Of a DNA stretch of 19,035 nt, positions 1-6,460 are shown one piece after another. The stretch spans positions 1 through 19,035 of the forward strand of contig JAEYXN010000232.1 of the NCBI GenBank assembly GCA_023431285.1, written 5' to 3'. The position numbers and the translations under genes are program-made. The notes beneath the pieces are model-generated. The model did not search any database. It worked only from the letters and a program-made list of their open reading frames with translations, and was not told where the DNA came from. This stretch comes from Bacteroidota bacterium (GTDB lineage: Bacteria > Bacteroidota > Bacteroidia > Cytophagales > Cyclobacteriaceae). Numbering within the stretch: position 1 is the stretch's first letter; each line of letters begins with the position of its first letter.

Positions 1-111
1 GGAGTAGGTGAGCCAGCCTTACCTCCGTTTGCCCCGGCCTTGACGAATGCAATATTTGATCTTACAGGAAAACGAATCAGGAAACTACCTTTCAAAATTG
101 AAAGCATATAA
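1..111 (+). CDS. Molybdopterin-dependent hydroxylase large subunit, C-terminal end (isoquinoline 1-oxidoreductase beta / xanthine dehydrogenase type), 5'-truncated by window edge
   Basis: An open frame runs from the first base to a TAA at 109-111 and gives the last 36 residues of a protein. They begin GVGEPALPPFAPALTNAIFD and continue with a TGKRIRKLPF-like tail. This is the characteristic C-terminus of the molybdenum-binding subunit of the xanthine oxidase family, especially the isoquinoline 1-oxidoreductase beta branch. In the family the Glu of GVGE is the general base next to the molybdenum centre; it is present here as residue 4 of the fragment. The enzyme would hydroxylate an aromatic heterocycle or oxidise an aldehyde. 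The substrate cannot be inferred from the tail. The cytochrome c gene starting 21 bases downstream and the following cofactor genes fit a membrane or periplasmic hydroxylase operon. The rest of the gene lies outside the window. Confidence 0.85.
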   Translation, partial: GVGEPALPPFAPALTNAIFDLTGKRIRKLPFKIESI

Positions 112-132
112 AAACATAATAAAAAAAGTTTA

Positions 133-549
133 ATGAAATTCAGAAAAGTAATAATTGCGCCGATCCTTTTTTTTATCTCGGCTCCTTTCTTCGCGGCGTT
201 TGGTCCTCCCCAAACTTTCGATCTGAAGGCAAGCATAGCACGGGGCAAGGATATTTACGAAACACAGTGTATGAGTTGCCATATGGAAAATGGTGAGGGT
301 GTAACAGATTTATTTCCGCCATTGGCAAAGTCTGACTACCTCATGGCCGACAAGAAACGTTCCATCGAACAGACGCTTTTTGGTGTGAGCGGAGAGATTA
401 AGGTAAACGGCGTGGTATACAATGGCTATATGCCGCCAATCGAGCTCACTGATGCCGAGGCAAGTGACGTATTGAATTATATCAGAAACAGCTGGGGCAA
501 CAAAGGCGAGGCGGTGAAACCGGAAGAAGTGAAGTCGGTACGGAAATAA
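133..549 (+). CDS. Secreted single-haem cytochrome c, probable electron acceptor of the adjacent molybdenum hydroxylase
   Basis: This is a 138-residue protein. Residues 1 to about 22 form a signal peptide: a basic MKFRK start, a hydrophobic core, and an SAPFFAA cleavage-like end. The mature part is a class I cytochrome c domain with the haem-attachment motif CMSCH at 46-50 and a likely axial Met at 100 in GYMPP. A C-terminal helix around LTDAEASDVLNYIRNSWG (105-122) is typical of the fold. The tail is charged and probably disordered. The protein should be periplasmic, and haem attachment would need a cytochrome c maturation system not seen here. Position directly after the hydroxylase large subunit and 6 bases before the XdhC-family gene indicates one operon, in which this cytochrome takes electrons from the enzyme's Fe-S subunit. 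No clear Shine-Dalgarno is seen, as is usual in Bacteroidota. Confidence 0.9.
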   Translation: MKFRKVIIAPILFFISAPFFAAFGPPQTFDLKASIARGKDIYETQCMSCHMENGEGVTDLFPPLAKSDYLMADKKRSIEQTLFGVSGEIKVNGVVYNGYMPPIELTDAEASDVLNYIRNSWGNKGEAVKPEEVKSVRK

Positions 550-555
550 CAATGA

Positions 556-1734
556 ATGAAAGAGCTAAAAACAATCATTGCAGAACATGATCGGATAGAC
601 TTCTCAAAAAGAAGTGCGGCTATCGCTACCGTTGTAAAGGTGAGAGGATCATCTTACAGAAGCCCAGGCGCGCGAATGCTGATCACTGACGATGGCAAAT
701 GGGTTGGATCCATCAGTGGCGGATGCCTGGAAGGAGACGCACTTCGAAAGGCCAGACAGGTAATGTCATCTGGCAAGCCAATGACCATCACTTACGATAC
801 GCGCGAAGAAAGCAATCAAAAACTGGGAATCGGACTGGGATGTAATGGCGTCATTGACGTCCTCATCGAGCCTGTTGATACGAATCATTCTGGCGTAGTA
901 AAAACTTTCCGTGAAATGATCTCAAGAAACGGAACATACGCACTAGCTACTGTTACTCGTTCCTTATCGCTAACCGGAAAAAGATATCTCATAGATGACA
1001 AGCTAAATGCCCTCGAGATAGAATCCGATCCACGACTGACAATTCTTCACAACGAATTGGTCAAAGCGTTTACCTCAAAAAAATCTGAAACCAAGACTTT
1101 CGAATTAGAGGGAGAAGAAGTTGATGTTTTCATTGAAATCATCCAACCTTCCGTTTCGCTTATGATATTTGGTGGCGGGTTCGATGCGCGTCCGGTAAGC
1201 CAGCTGGCAAAGTCTCTCGGATGGAATGTAACTGTAACCGATGAATGCGTGGCTCATATAGCTCCTGTATTCTTTCCTGACGCTGATAACCTTTCGTTAT
1301 GCAACCGGTCATTTATCGATCGTGACTTCAACATCACCGAGTACTCCGCCTGTGTTTTGATGTCGCATAATTATGAATACGACAGGGACGTATTAAAAAA
1401 ACTCCTTAAGACACCAACACCCTATATCGGAATACTGGGACCAAGAAAAAGATTTGACAAGATGCTTCATGAATTTGAAGAAGAAGGATTCTCAATTGAC
1501 ATGACCGATCTGGATAGAATTCACTCTCCCATCGGACTTGATATTGGCGCTGAAACACCGGATGAGATTGCCATAAGTATCGTCGCTGAAATCCAGGGCA
1601 AATTCGCGCAAAGATCCGGAGGCTTCCTAAAATATCGATCCGGACCAATTCATACCCGAGACAAAGCGACGGAGCAGGTCTTCAAACAACTTTATCTGTC
1701 AACTCCTTCGGATCAACAGCACAATGTCTCTTAA
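556..1734 (+). CDS. XdhC/CoxI-family molybdenum cofactor maturation protein
   Basis: This 392-residue protein has the two-domain layout of full-length XdhC. The N-terminal XdhC_CoxI domain (about 1-110) contains GSSYRSPGARM (31-41), GSISGGCLEGD (51-61) and GLGCNGVIDVLIEP (93-106). The C-terminal Rossmann domain (about 198-350) begins at IFGGGFDARPV (204-214) and carries ILGPRKR (293-299) and SPIGLDIGAETPDEIA (324-339). In the family, XdhC binds molybdenum cofactor, supports its sulfuration and delivers it to the apo-hydroxylase; it is cytoplasmic and is not part of the mature enzyme. GGGFDARP replaces the GxGHVxxP-like glycine loop of proteobacterial XdhC, which I believe is common in Bacteroidota. 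The gene starts 6 bases after the cytochrome stop and ends 32 bases before the nucleotidyltransferase. An out-of-frame ATG at 552 was passed over because it opens no frame. Confidence 0.92.
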   Translation: MKELKTIIAEHDRIDFSKRSAAIATVVKVRGSSYRSPGARMLITDDGKWVGSISGGCLEGDALRKARQVMSSGKPMTITYDTREESNQKLGIGLGCNGVIDVLIEPVDTNHSGVVKTFREMISRNGTYALATVTRSLSLTGKRYLIDDKLNALEIESDPRLTILHNELVKAFTSKKSETKTFELEGEEVDVFIEIIQPSVSLMIFGGGFDARPVSQLAKSLGWNVTVTDECVAHIAPVFFPDADNLSLCNRSFIDRDFNITEYSACVLMSHNYEYDRDVLKKLLKTPTPYIGILGPRKRFDKMLHEFEEEGFSIDMTDLDRIHSPIGLDIGAETPDEIAISIVAEIQGKFAQRSGGFLKYRSGPIHTRDKATEQVFKQLYLSTPSDQQHNVS

Positions 1735-1766
1735 CCATCTTGAATACCAAGCATATACTTCTGTAA

Positions 1767-2360
1767 ATGAAACGTATCTTCATGATATTGCTTGCTGCCG
1801 GTGAATCGCGCCGGATGGGCTCGTCAAAACAGCTACTTATTCTTAACGGAGAAACGCTTCTAAGACGCGCGATCAATGAGGCGACAAAAGTAAAAAACGC
1901 ACCGCTTACCGTAGTTCTGGGTGCCAGGTTCGAACAACATCTTTCAGTTGTTTCAGATTTCCCGAACATCCAGGTAGTGACGAATCCAAATTGGGCTGAA
2001 GGAATTGGAAGCTCTATTAAGGCGGGGCTGTCTTCTGTTGCAGGTGAGTCCCCTGATGGAGTACTTTTCTTTGTTTGTGATCAACCATTCCTTACTGCGG
2101 AACACCTCATAAATCTCATCACAGTATTCAACGAGCATAGCGGTATTGTTGCTTCTTCTTACGGGGGAGTACGCGGCGTTCCCGCAGTATTTCCACGCAA
2201 TCATTATAGTGTGCTTTTGAATCTCGACAACCACGAAGGGGCACGGCGGGTAATAGAGGCAGGAATTGACGAAGTAATTAGCATCGACTTTCCTGGCGGA
2301 GAAATCGACCTCGACACACCCGACGACGTTCTCAGGTTTAAGAGGCCGGAAGGACATTAA
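1767..2360 (+). CDS. mocA: MocA-like molybdenum cofactor cytidylyltransferase (NTP-transferase family)
   Basis: This 197-residue protein has a MobA-like NTP transferase fold. The nucleotide-binding loop LLAAGESRRMGSSKQ is at 8-22. WAEGIGSSIKAG (76-87), CDQPFLT (104-110) and IDLDTPDD (180-187) follow in family order. The CDQP form, rather than the GDxPF usual in MobA, and the SSIKAG segment favour MocA, which joins CMP from CTP to molybdopterin to make the cytosine dinucleotide cofactor. That cofactor is used by hydroxylases of the isoquinoline oxidoreductase/aldehyde oxidase type, matching the fragment at the start of the window. The CTP preference is inferred from motifs; a GTP-using MobA-like or PucB/XdhC-partner activity is the alternative. 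It is the last gene of the plus-strand operon and ends 54 bases from the stop of the convergent rpsJ. Confidence 0.85.
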   Translation: MKRIFMILLAAGESRRMGSSKQLLILNGETLLRRAINEATKVKNAPLTVVLGARFEQHLSVVSDFPNIQVVTNPNWAEGIGSSIKAGLSSVAGESPDGVLFFVCDQPFLTAEHLINLITVFNEHSGIVASSYGGVRGVPAVFPRNHYSVLLNLDNHEGARRVIEAGIDEVISIDFPGGEIDLDTPDDVLRFKRPEGH

Positions 2361-2364
2361 AAGA

Positions 2365-2392
2365 AAAGCCACACTGCAGGCAATGTGGCTTT
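2365..2392. terminator. Hairpin terminator between convergent mocA and rpsJ
   Basis: A perfect 9-base inverted repeat, AAAGCCACA (2365-2373) and TGTGGCTTT (2384-2392), flanks a 10-base loop. On the minus strand the stem is followed by a T-rich run (complement of 2354-2364), so it works best as the terminator of the rpsL-rpsG-fusA-rpsJ transcript. On the plus strand only TTT follows, so termination of the molybdenum operon would be weaker. It lies in the 53-base gap between the two stop codons. Confidence 0.8.
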
Positions 2393-2413
2393 AATGTAAT
2401 GCTGTTGTTCTAA

Positions 2414-2719
2414 CTATACTTTGATCTCAACGTCAACACCGCTGGGAAGCTCAAGCTTCATAAGGGCATCAACCGTCTTGGCACTATTCGAATAGATATC
2501 AACGAGTCTCTTGTACGTGCAGAGTTGGAACTGTTCACGTGACTTCTTATTCACGTGCGGTGAACGAAGAACTGTGAATTTTTCCTTTTCTGTTGGAAGC
2601 GGAATCGGACCGCTCACTACTGCGCCGGTGGCTTTCACCGCTCTGACGATCTTCTCAGATGATTTATCGACGAGGTTATGATCGTAAGACTTTAGTTTGA
2701 TTCTGATTTTTTGGTTCAT
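2414..2719 (-). CDS. rpsJ: 30S ribosomal protein S10
   Basis: This 101-residue protein has the usual length of S10. It shows the family pattern throughout: an N-terminal KIRIKLKSYDHNLVD, the GPIPLPT loop (near 38-44), the FTVLRSPHVNKKSREQF segment, and a C-terminal LMKLELPSGVDVEIKV. S10 binds in the 30S head, and with NusB it is the classic partner in antitermination and in NusG-mediated coupling. It is the last gene of the minus-strand str cluster, 46 bases after fusA. In many Bacteroidota rpsJ leads directly into rplC and the S10 operon. Here it is followed by a terminator and a convergent unrelated operon, so the S10 operon is separated from it. Confidence 0.97.
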   Translation of the reverse strand: MNQKIRIKLKSYDHNLVDKSSEKIVRAVKATGAVVSGPIPLPTEKEKFTVLRSPHVNKKSREQFQLCTYKRLVDIYSNSAKTVDALMKLELPSGVDVEIKV

Positions 2720-2765
2720 AGTCGTTGTTTAAGGATATCGCCTAAATCCTGTTATTGTCTCAAAA

Positions 2766-4880
2766 TTATTTCGCCATTGCAGCGCCTTTAACTTCTTCAA
2801 TCACTTTATCAGCCAGGTTCTTAGGAACAGGCGCGTAGTGAGAGAAAGTCAGAGATGCAGATGCACGTCCGGAGGTAAGAGTTCTCAAATCCGTGATGTA
2901 TCCGAAAAGTTCTTTCAAAGGCACATCAGCTTTAATTACCTGGGCTCCTGCACGGCTATCCATTCCCTTCATTACCCCACGTCTTCTGTTAAGGTCACCC
3001 GTCACAGAACCAGTGTATTCGTCCGGGCTTACCACCTCAACGTTCATAATTGGCTCAAGAAGTTGCGGTGCACACTTAGCAGCTGCTTCCTTAAATCCAA
3101 TACGGGCCGCGAGTTCGAATGACAATGAATCTGAATCGACATCGTGGTATGAACCGTGGAAAAGACGAACCTTCATGTTGTCAATCGGGTATCCAGCCAA
3201 TGGTCCGTTCACCATTGCGTTATCAAAACCTTTCTGAACCGCAGGGATGAATTCGCGAGGAATCACACCACCAACGATATCATTGACAAACTCCAATCCT
3301 GGCTTGTCGCCTTCAGCAAGTTCGCGTGGACCGATTTCAAATACGATATCTGCGAACTTACCACGACCACCAGTCTGCTTCTTATAAACTTCTTTATGCT
3401 CAACAGACTTGGTAAGCGCTTCTTTGTATGCAACCTGAGGAGCACCCTGGTTGATCTCAACTTTGAATTCACGTTTGAGGCGATCGATAATGATCTCGAG
3501 GTGCAATTCTCCCATCCCGCGAAGGATAGTCTGACCAGTTTCCTGATCTGAATTTACACGCAGCGTAGGATCTTCTTCGATCAATTTGGCAATCGCCATT
3601 CCAAGCTTATCCACATCTGCTTGTTTCTTCGGCTCGATAGCGTATCCGATTACAGGCTCAGGGAATACCATTGATTCAAGTACTACTTTGCGTTTTTCAT
3701 CACAAAGCGTATCTCCCGTTTTGATGTCCTTGAAACCTACAACCGCACCAATGTCACCGGCAGCCAGTCTTTCGATCTGATTCTGCTTATTAGCGTGCAT
3801 CTGGAATACGCGGGAAATGCGTTCCTTCTGTTCCGAACGTGTATTGTAAACGTATGATCCCGACTCAAGCACACCTGAGTAGGCACGAATAAAGCAGAGA
3901 CGACCAACAAACGGATCTGTCGCAATTTTGAATGCAAGTGCAGCAAAAGGCTCAGTTTCCACTGGCTTAATCACTACTTCTTCGTTGTTATCAGGGTTGG
4001 TTCCGATGATGTTATCCTTGTCGAGTGGCGACGGAAGCAATTCCATCACATAATCGAGCATGGTTTGAACTCCTTTATTCTTGAAAGATGAACCACATAC
4101 CATCGGAACAATCTTCATCGAAATAGTCGCTTTGCGAAGAGCGGTAAGGATCTCCAGCTCGGAAATTGAGTTAGGGTCCTCAAAATACTTTTCCATCAGC
4201 GACTCATCAAATTCTGCCACTGCTTCGAGAAGTTTCTCACGGTATTCCTTGACTTCCTCCTCCATATCTGCAGGAATCGGAACGACTTCGTAGGTCATCC
4301 CCTTGTCACTCTCGTTCCAGATAATTCCACGGTTATTGACCAGGTCAACAACTCCCCTGAAATTTTCCTCAGAACCGATTGGAAGCTGAAGTGCAACTGC
4401 ATGCGATCCCAGCTTTTCTTTCACTTGCTTACACACGCCAAGGAAGTCTGAACCTGCACGGTCCATCTTATTGACAAAGCCTATACGAGCTACTTTGTAG
4501 TTATCAGCAAGTCTCCAGTTAGTTTCTGACTGAGGCTCAACGCCATCAACTGCACTAAAAAGGAAAACGAGACCATCCAATACGCGAAGAGAACGGTTTA
4601 CTTCAACCGTAAAATCCACGTGACCGGGAGTATCGATAATATTGACGTTGTATTTATTATTTCTGTAATTCCAGAATACTGTTGTAGCGGCAGACGTAAT
4701 GGTGATACCTCTCTCCTGCTCCTGCTCCATCCAGTCCATGGTTGCAGCACCTTCGTGAACTTCACCAAGTTTGTGGTTCACACCGGAATAGTAGAGGATA
4801 CGTTCTGTCGTCGTTGTTTTACCAGCGTCGATGTGGGCAGCAATCCCAATGTTCCTGGTGTATTTAAGATCTCTTGCCAT
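2766..4880 (-). CDS. fusA: Elongation factor G
   Basis: This 704-residue translational GTPase catalyses ribosomal translocation and, with ribosome recycling factor, subunit splitting. The G domain shows the P-loop AHIDAGKT (15-22), switch segment RGIT (57-60), DTPG (83-86) and NKMD (137-140). Later come the domain II region around FKIATDPFVGRLCFIRAYSG, the domain III GMGELHLEIIIDRL, and the domain IV loop GGVIPREFIPAVQKGF whose tip enters the decoding centre. The C-terminal SGRASASLTFSHYAPVP is typical of domain V. Length and motifs match canonical EF-G1, not the short EF-G2 or tetracycline-resistance proteins. It sits 50 bases downstream of rpsG, and that gap contains a hairpin. Confidence 0.98.
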   Translation of the reverse strand: MARDLKYTRNIGIAAHIDAGKTTTTERILYYSGVNHKLGEVHEGAATMDWMEQEQERGITITSAATTVFWNYRNNKYNVNIIDTPGHVDFTVEVNRSLRVLDGLVFLFSAVDGVEPQSETNWRLADNYKVARIGFVNKMDRAGSDFLGVCKQVKEKLGSHAVALQLPIGSEENFRGVVDLVNNRGIIWNESDKGMTYEVVPIPADMEEEVKEYREKLLEAVAEFDESLMEKYFEDPNSISELEILTALRKATISMKIVPMVCGSSFKNKGVQTMLDYVMELLPSPLDKDNIIGTNPDNNEEVVIKPVETEPFAALAFKIATDPFVGRLCFIRAYSGVLESGSYVYNTRSEQKERISRVFQMHANKQNQIERLAAGDIGAVVGFKDIKTGDTLCDEKRKVVLESMVFPEPVIGYAIEPKKQADVDKLGMAIAKLIEEDPTLRVNSDQETGQTILRGMGELHLEIIIDRLKREFKVEINQGAPQVAYKEALTKSVEHKEVYKKQTGGRGKFADIVFEIGPRELAEGDKPGLEFVNDIVGGVIPREFIPAVQKGFDNAMVNGPLAGYPIDNMKVRLFHGSYHDVDSDSLSFELAARIGFKEAAAKCAPQLLEPIMNVEVVSPDEYTGSVTGDLNRRRGVMKGMDSRAGAQVIKADVPLKELFGYITDLRTLTSGRASASLTFSHYAPVPKNLADKVIEEVKGAAMAK

Positions 4881-4896
4881 TTGTATAGTCTGTAGC

Positions 4897-4920
4897 CGGG
4901 TAACACTTAAGCACTACCCG
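4897..4920 (-). promoter_or_regulatory. Hairpin in the rpsG-fusA intergenic leader
   Basis: CGGGTA (4897-4902) and TACCCG (4915-4920) form a perfect 6-bp inverted repeat. In the minus-strand RNA three wobble pairs and a C-G pair extend it inward to about 10 pairs. It lies 16 bases upstream of the fusA ATG and has no following U run, so it is not an intrinsic terminator. It could affect fusA translation or mRNA processing. No regulator can be assigned. Confidence 0.45.
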
Positions 4921-4930
4921 ATATTTATTG

Positions 4931-5398
4931 TTAGAATCTGAAGTGTGAGAACGCCTTGTTAGCCTCAGCCATTCTATGAGTATCATCCTTTTTCTTCATC
5001 GCAGCACCTTCACCCTTAGAAGCAGCAATGATCTCCGCAGCCAATTTGTCCATCATGGTCTTTTCACCACGAAGCCTTGAATAGTCGATAAGCCATTTGA
5101 TGCTGAGGTTGACCTTACGCTCTGGTCTGATTTCAACAGGAACCTGGAACGTTGCACCACCTACTCTTCTGCTCTTTACCTCAACAGAAGGCGTAAGATT
5201 GTTCATCGCACGTTTCCAAACTTCAAGACCACTTTCATTAGTCTTCTTTTCAACAACTGAAATCGCATCGTAGAAGATGCCGTAAGCCGTGCTTTTCTTG
5301 CCCTGTTCCATCAGGTAGTTAACAAACTTCGTTACCAAAGTATCGTTGAACTTAGGGTCAGGCAGAAGATATCTTTTCTTAGGTTTTGACTTTCTCAT
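4931..5398 (-). CDS. rpsG: 30S ribosomal protein S7
   Basis: This 155-residue protein matches the usual S7 length. It begins MRKSKPKKRYLLPDPKFNDT and contains the conserved rRNA-binding and helix motifs KFVNYLMEQGKKSTA, PSVEVKSRRVGGATFQVPVE and the C-terminal KKKDDTHRMAEANKAFSHFRF. S7 organises assembly of the 3' domain of 16S rRNA and lies near the exit site. In Escherichia coli S7 also represses its own operon by binding the rpsL-rpsG spacer. Here that spacer is only 13 bases, too short for such a structure unless it extends into coding sequence, so regulation of that type is not evident. It is followed 50 bases later by fusA. Confidence 0.97.
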   Translation of the reverse strand: MRKSKPKKRYLLPDPKFNDTLVTKFVNYLMEQGKKSTAYGIFYDAISVVEKKTNESGLEVWKRAMNNLTPSVEVKSRRVGGATFQVPVEIRPERKVNLSIKWLIDYSRLRGEKTMMDKLAAEIIAASKGEGAAMKKKDDTHRMAEANKAFSHFRF

Positions 5399-5411
5399 GA
5401 TTCAATTCCGA

Positions 5412-5834
5412 TTATTTCTTTCCTTTAGCGGGTGCACCTTTTCCTGCAGGGGCTGCCGCTCCTGGCTTAGGACGTTTTGCACCATATTTTGAACGACTTT
5501 GAAGACGACCATTTACCCCCGCAGTATCCAACGCACCACGGATGATGTGATAACGAACACCTGGAAGATCCTTAACACGACCACCACGGATCAACACAAT
5601 TGAGTGCTCCTGAAGATTGTGACCTTCTCCGGGGATGTATGCGTTAACTTCCTTTCCGCTAACGAGACGCACACGAGCTACTTTGCGCATAGCTGAGTTT
5701 GGCTTCTTAGGAGTAGTTGTGTACACACGAGTACAAACTCCCCTCTTCTGAGGGCATGAGTCAAGGGCGGGTGATTTAGACTTAAAAGTCAATTTCTTGC
5801 GTCCCTTCCTTACAAGTTGTTGAATGGTAGGCAT
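5412..5834 (-). CDS. rpsL: 30S ribosomal protein S12, with basic Ala/Gly/Lys C-terminal tail
   Basis: This 140-residue S12 is first gene of the str cluster. S12 forms part of the decoding centre. TTPKKPNSAMRKVARV (40-55) and RVKDLPGVRYH (86-96) keep Lys43 and Lys88 in Escherichia coli numbering, the residues usually changed in streptomycin-resistant mutants. Asp89, the family's methylthiolation site, is also present. The core ends near residue 121. The last about 19 residues (PKPGAAAPAGKGAPAKGKK) are a low-complexity basic tail that makes the protein longer than the ~124 residues of E. coli S12. The ATG at 5834 is preceded by a promoter about 40 bases upstream, giving a short leader and no strong Shine-Dalgarno. 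Confidence 0.97.
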   Translation of the reverse strand: MPTIQQLVRKGRKKLTFKSKSPALDSCPQKRGVCTRVYTTTPKKPNSAMRKVARVRLVSGKEVNAYIPGEGHNLQEHSIVLIRGGRVKDLPGVRYHIIRGALDTAGVNGRLQSRSKYGAKRPKPGAAAPAGKGAPAKGKK

Positions 5835-5874
5835 TTATCTTCGAGTTATTTAAACCTTTTTGAAATAAGGACTG

Positions 5875-5906
5875 CAAAGGTAGTGAGAAGAAGGAAACCT
5901 GCAAAA
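5875..5906 (-). promoter_or_regulatory. Bacteroidota-type promoter of the rpsL-rpsG-fusA-rpsJ operon
   Basis: On the minus strand TTTG (complement of 5902-5905) is followed after 19 bases by TACCTTTG (complement of 5875-5882). This fits the known Bacteroidota primary sigma factor consensus of TTTG at -33 and TANNTTTG at -7. Transcription would start a few bases further, giving a leader of roughly 35 bases before the rpsL ATG at 5834. The -7 element and the following bases are identical to those of the tRNA-Trp promoter over 12 positions. Confidence 0.8.
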
Positions 5907-5961
5907 GGGGACTAAAAGATTTTCAAGCATTTAACAGAGAAATCCAGACAGAAAAGCCTGC

Positions 5962-6013
5962 TAAGCCGGTTTAATACGTCCTTTCGGCTTATAATATAGG
6001 ATGGTCGCATCCT
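5962..6013 (-). terminator. Two small hairpins downstream of DUF3467, possible weak terminator
   Basis: TAAGCCG (5962-5968) and CGGCTTA (5985-5991) form a 7-bp stem with a 16-base loop. AGGATG (5998-6003) and CATCCT (6008-6013) form a 6-bp stem with a 4-base loop. Both lie between the DUF3467 stop (6053) and the rpsL promoter, where its transcript should end. Neither has a proper U run on the minus strand, so the call is weak. The rest of the 218-base gap (5835-6052) shows only the rpsL promoter. Confidence 0.35.
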
Positions 6014-6052
6014 TTAGGAATACAAACAAATAAGGCCCTGGTGAATCGGATT

Positions 6053-6376
6053 TCAAGCCTCACCCATCGTTCCGCCAAAATTCATGGGAAATTTTGGAAG
6101 GTCGTCAGTCCGCTTAATAGCCCCAAAAGCAGCCTCGTACTTATCAATGTTATCCTTCAGGGCGGCAAGAAAACGCTTGGCGTGCTCAGGCGTGATCACG
6201 ATTCTGGACTTCACCTTAGCCTTCGGAACACCAGGCATCAGCCGGATGAAGTCAATCACAAACTCACTATTGGAATGTGCAATCATGGCCAGATTAGAGT
6301 ATATGCCTTCAGCAATTTCCTCGGTGAGCTCAATATTGATTTGATTCTGCTGTTGCTTGTTCTTATCGTCTGCCAT
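6053..6376 (-). CDS. DUF3467 family protein of unknown function
   Basis: This 107-residue cytoplasmic protein has no signal peptide or membrane segment. It has a polar start (MADDKNKQQQNQINIELTEE), then the DUF3467 pattern: YSNLAMIAHSNSEFVIDFIR, a PG turn (LMPGVPKAKVKSRIVITPEH), AKRFLAALKDNIDKYEAAFG and a short C-terminal tail. The function is unknown. From memory the family is frequently next to rpoC in Bacteroidota, which suggests, but does not show, a link to RNA polymerase or translation. Here it lies 84 bases after rpoC on the same strand, but a strong terminator stands between them. Its expression therefore needs read-through or its own promoter. A weak -7-like TAGAATTG occurs just upstream without a clear -33 element. 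Confidence 0.85.
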   Translation of the reverse strand: MADDKNKQQQNQINIELTEEIAEGIYSNLAMIAHSNSEFVIDFIRLMPGVPKAKVKSRIVITPEHAKRFLAALKDNIDKYEAAFGAIKRTDDLPKFPMNFGGTMGEA

Positions 6377-6406
6377 AGTTGACGGGTTTATTTCACAATT
6401 CTACTA

Positions 6407-6445
6407 AATAAAAATGGGTTGACTTCTTTCGAAATCAACCCATTA
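6407..6445 (-). terminator. Intrinsic terminator after rpoC
   Basis: AATGGGTTGA (6414-6423) and TCAACCCATT (6436-6445) form a perfect 10-bp stem. In the minus-strand RNA the inner bases add UUUC/GAAG pairs closed by a GAAA tetraloop, for a stem of about 14 pairs. The RNA then continues into UUUUUAUUU (complement of 6407-6415). This is the strongest terminator in the window and marks the end of the secE-to-rpoC transcript. Confidence 0.9.
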
Positions 6446-6460
6446 TAAAGATTCTAAATT

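Noticed and set aside
1953..2372. 139-codon minus-strand frame overlapping the mocA gene
   Set aside because: It runs opposite a clear NTP-transferase gene and into the terminator hairpin. No recognisable protein features.
2732..2750. AGGAT/ATCCT inverted repeat in the fusA-rpsJ gap
   Set aside because: Only five pairs with a 9-base loop, A+T-rich and expected by chance; too weak to list as a regulatory site.
5835..6052. Possible riboswitch or small RNA in the rpsL upstream gap
   Set aside because: The hairpins are small and unrelated to any riboswitch core I know. Most of the gap is upstream of the predicted rpsL start, so it is not a leader.
6041..6382. 113-codon plus-strand frame opposite DUF3467
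   Set aside because: It mirrors the DUF3467 gene almost end to end. The minus-strand product matches a known family and the plus-strand one matches none.
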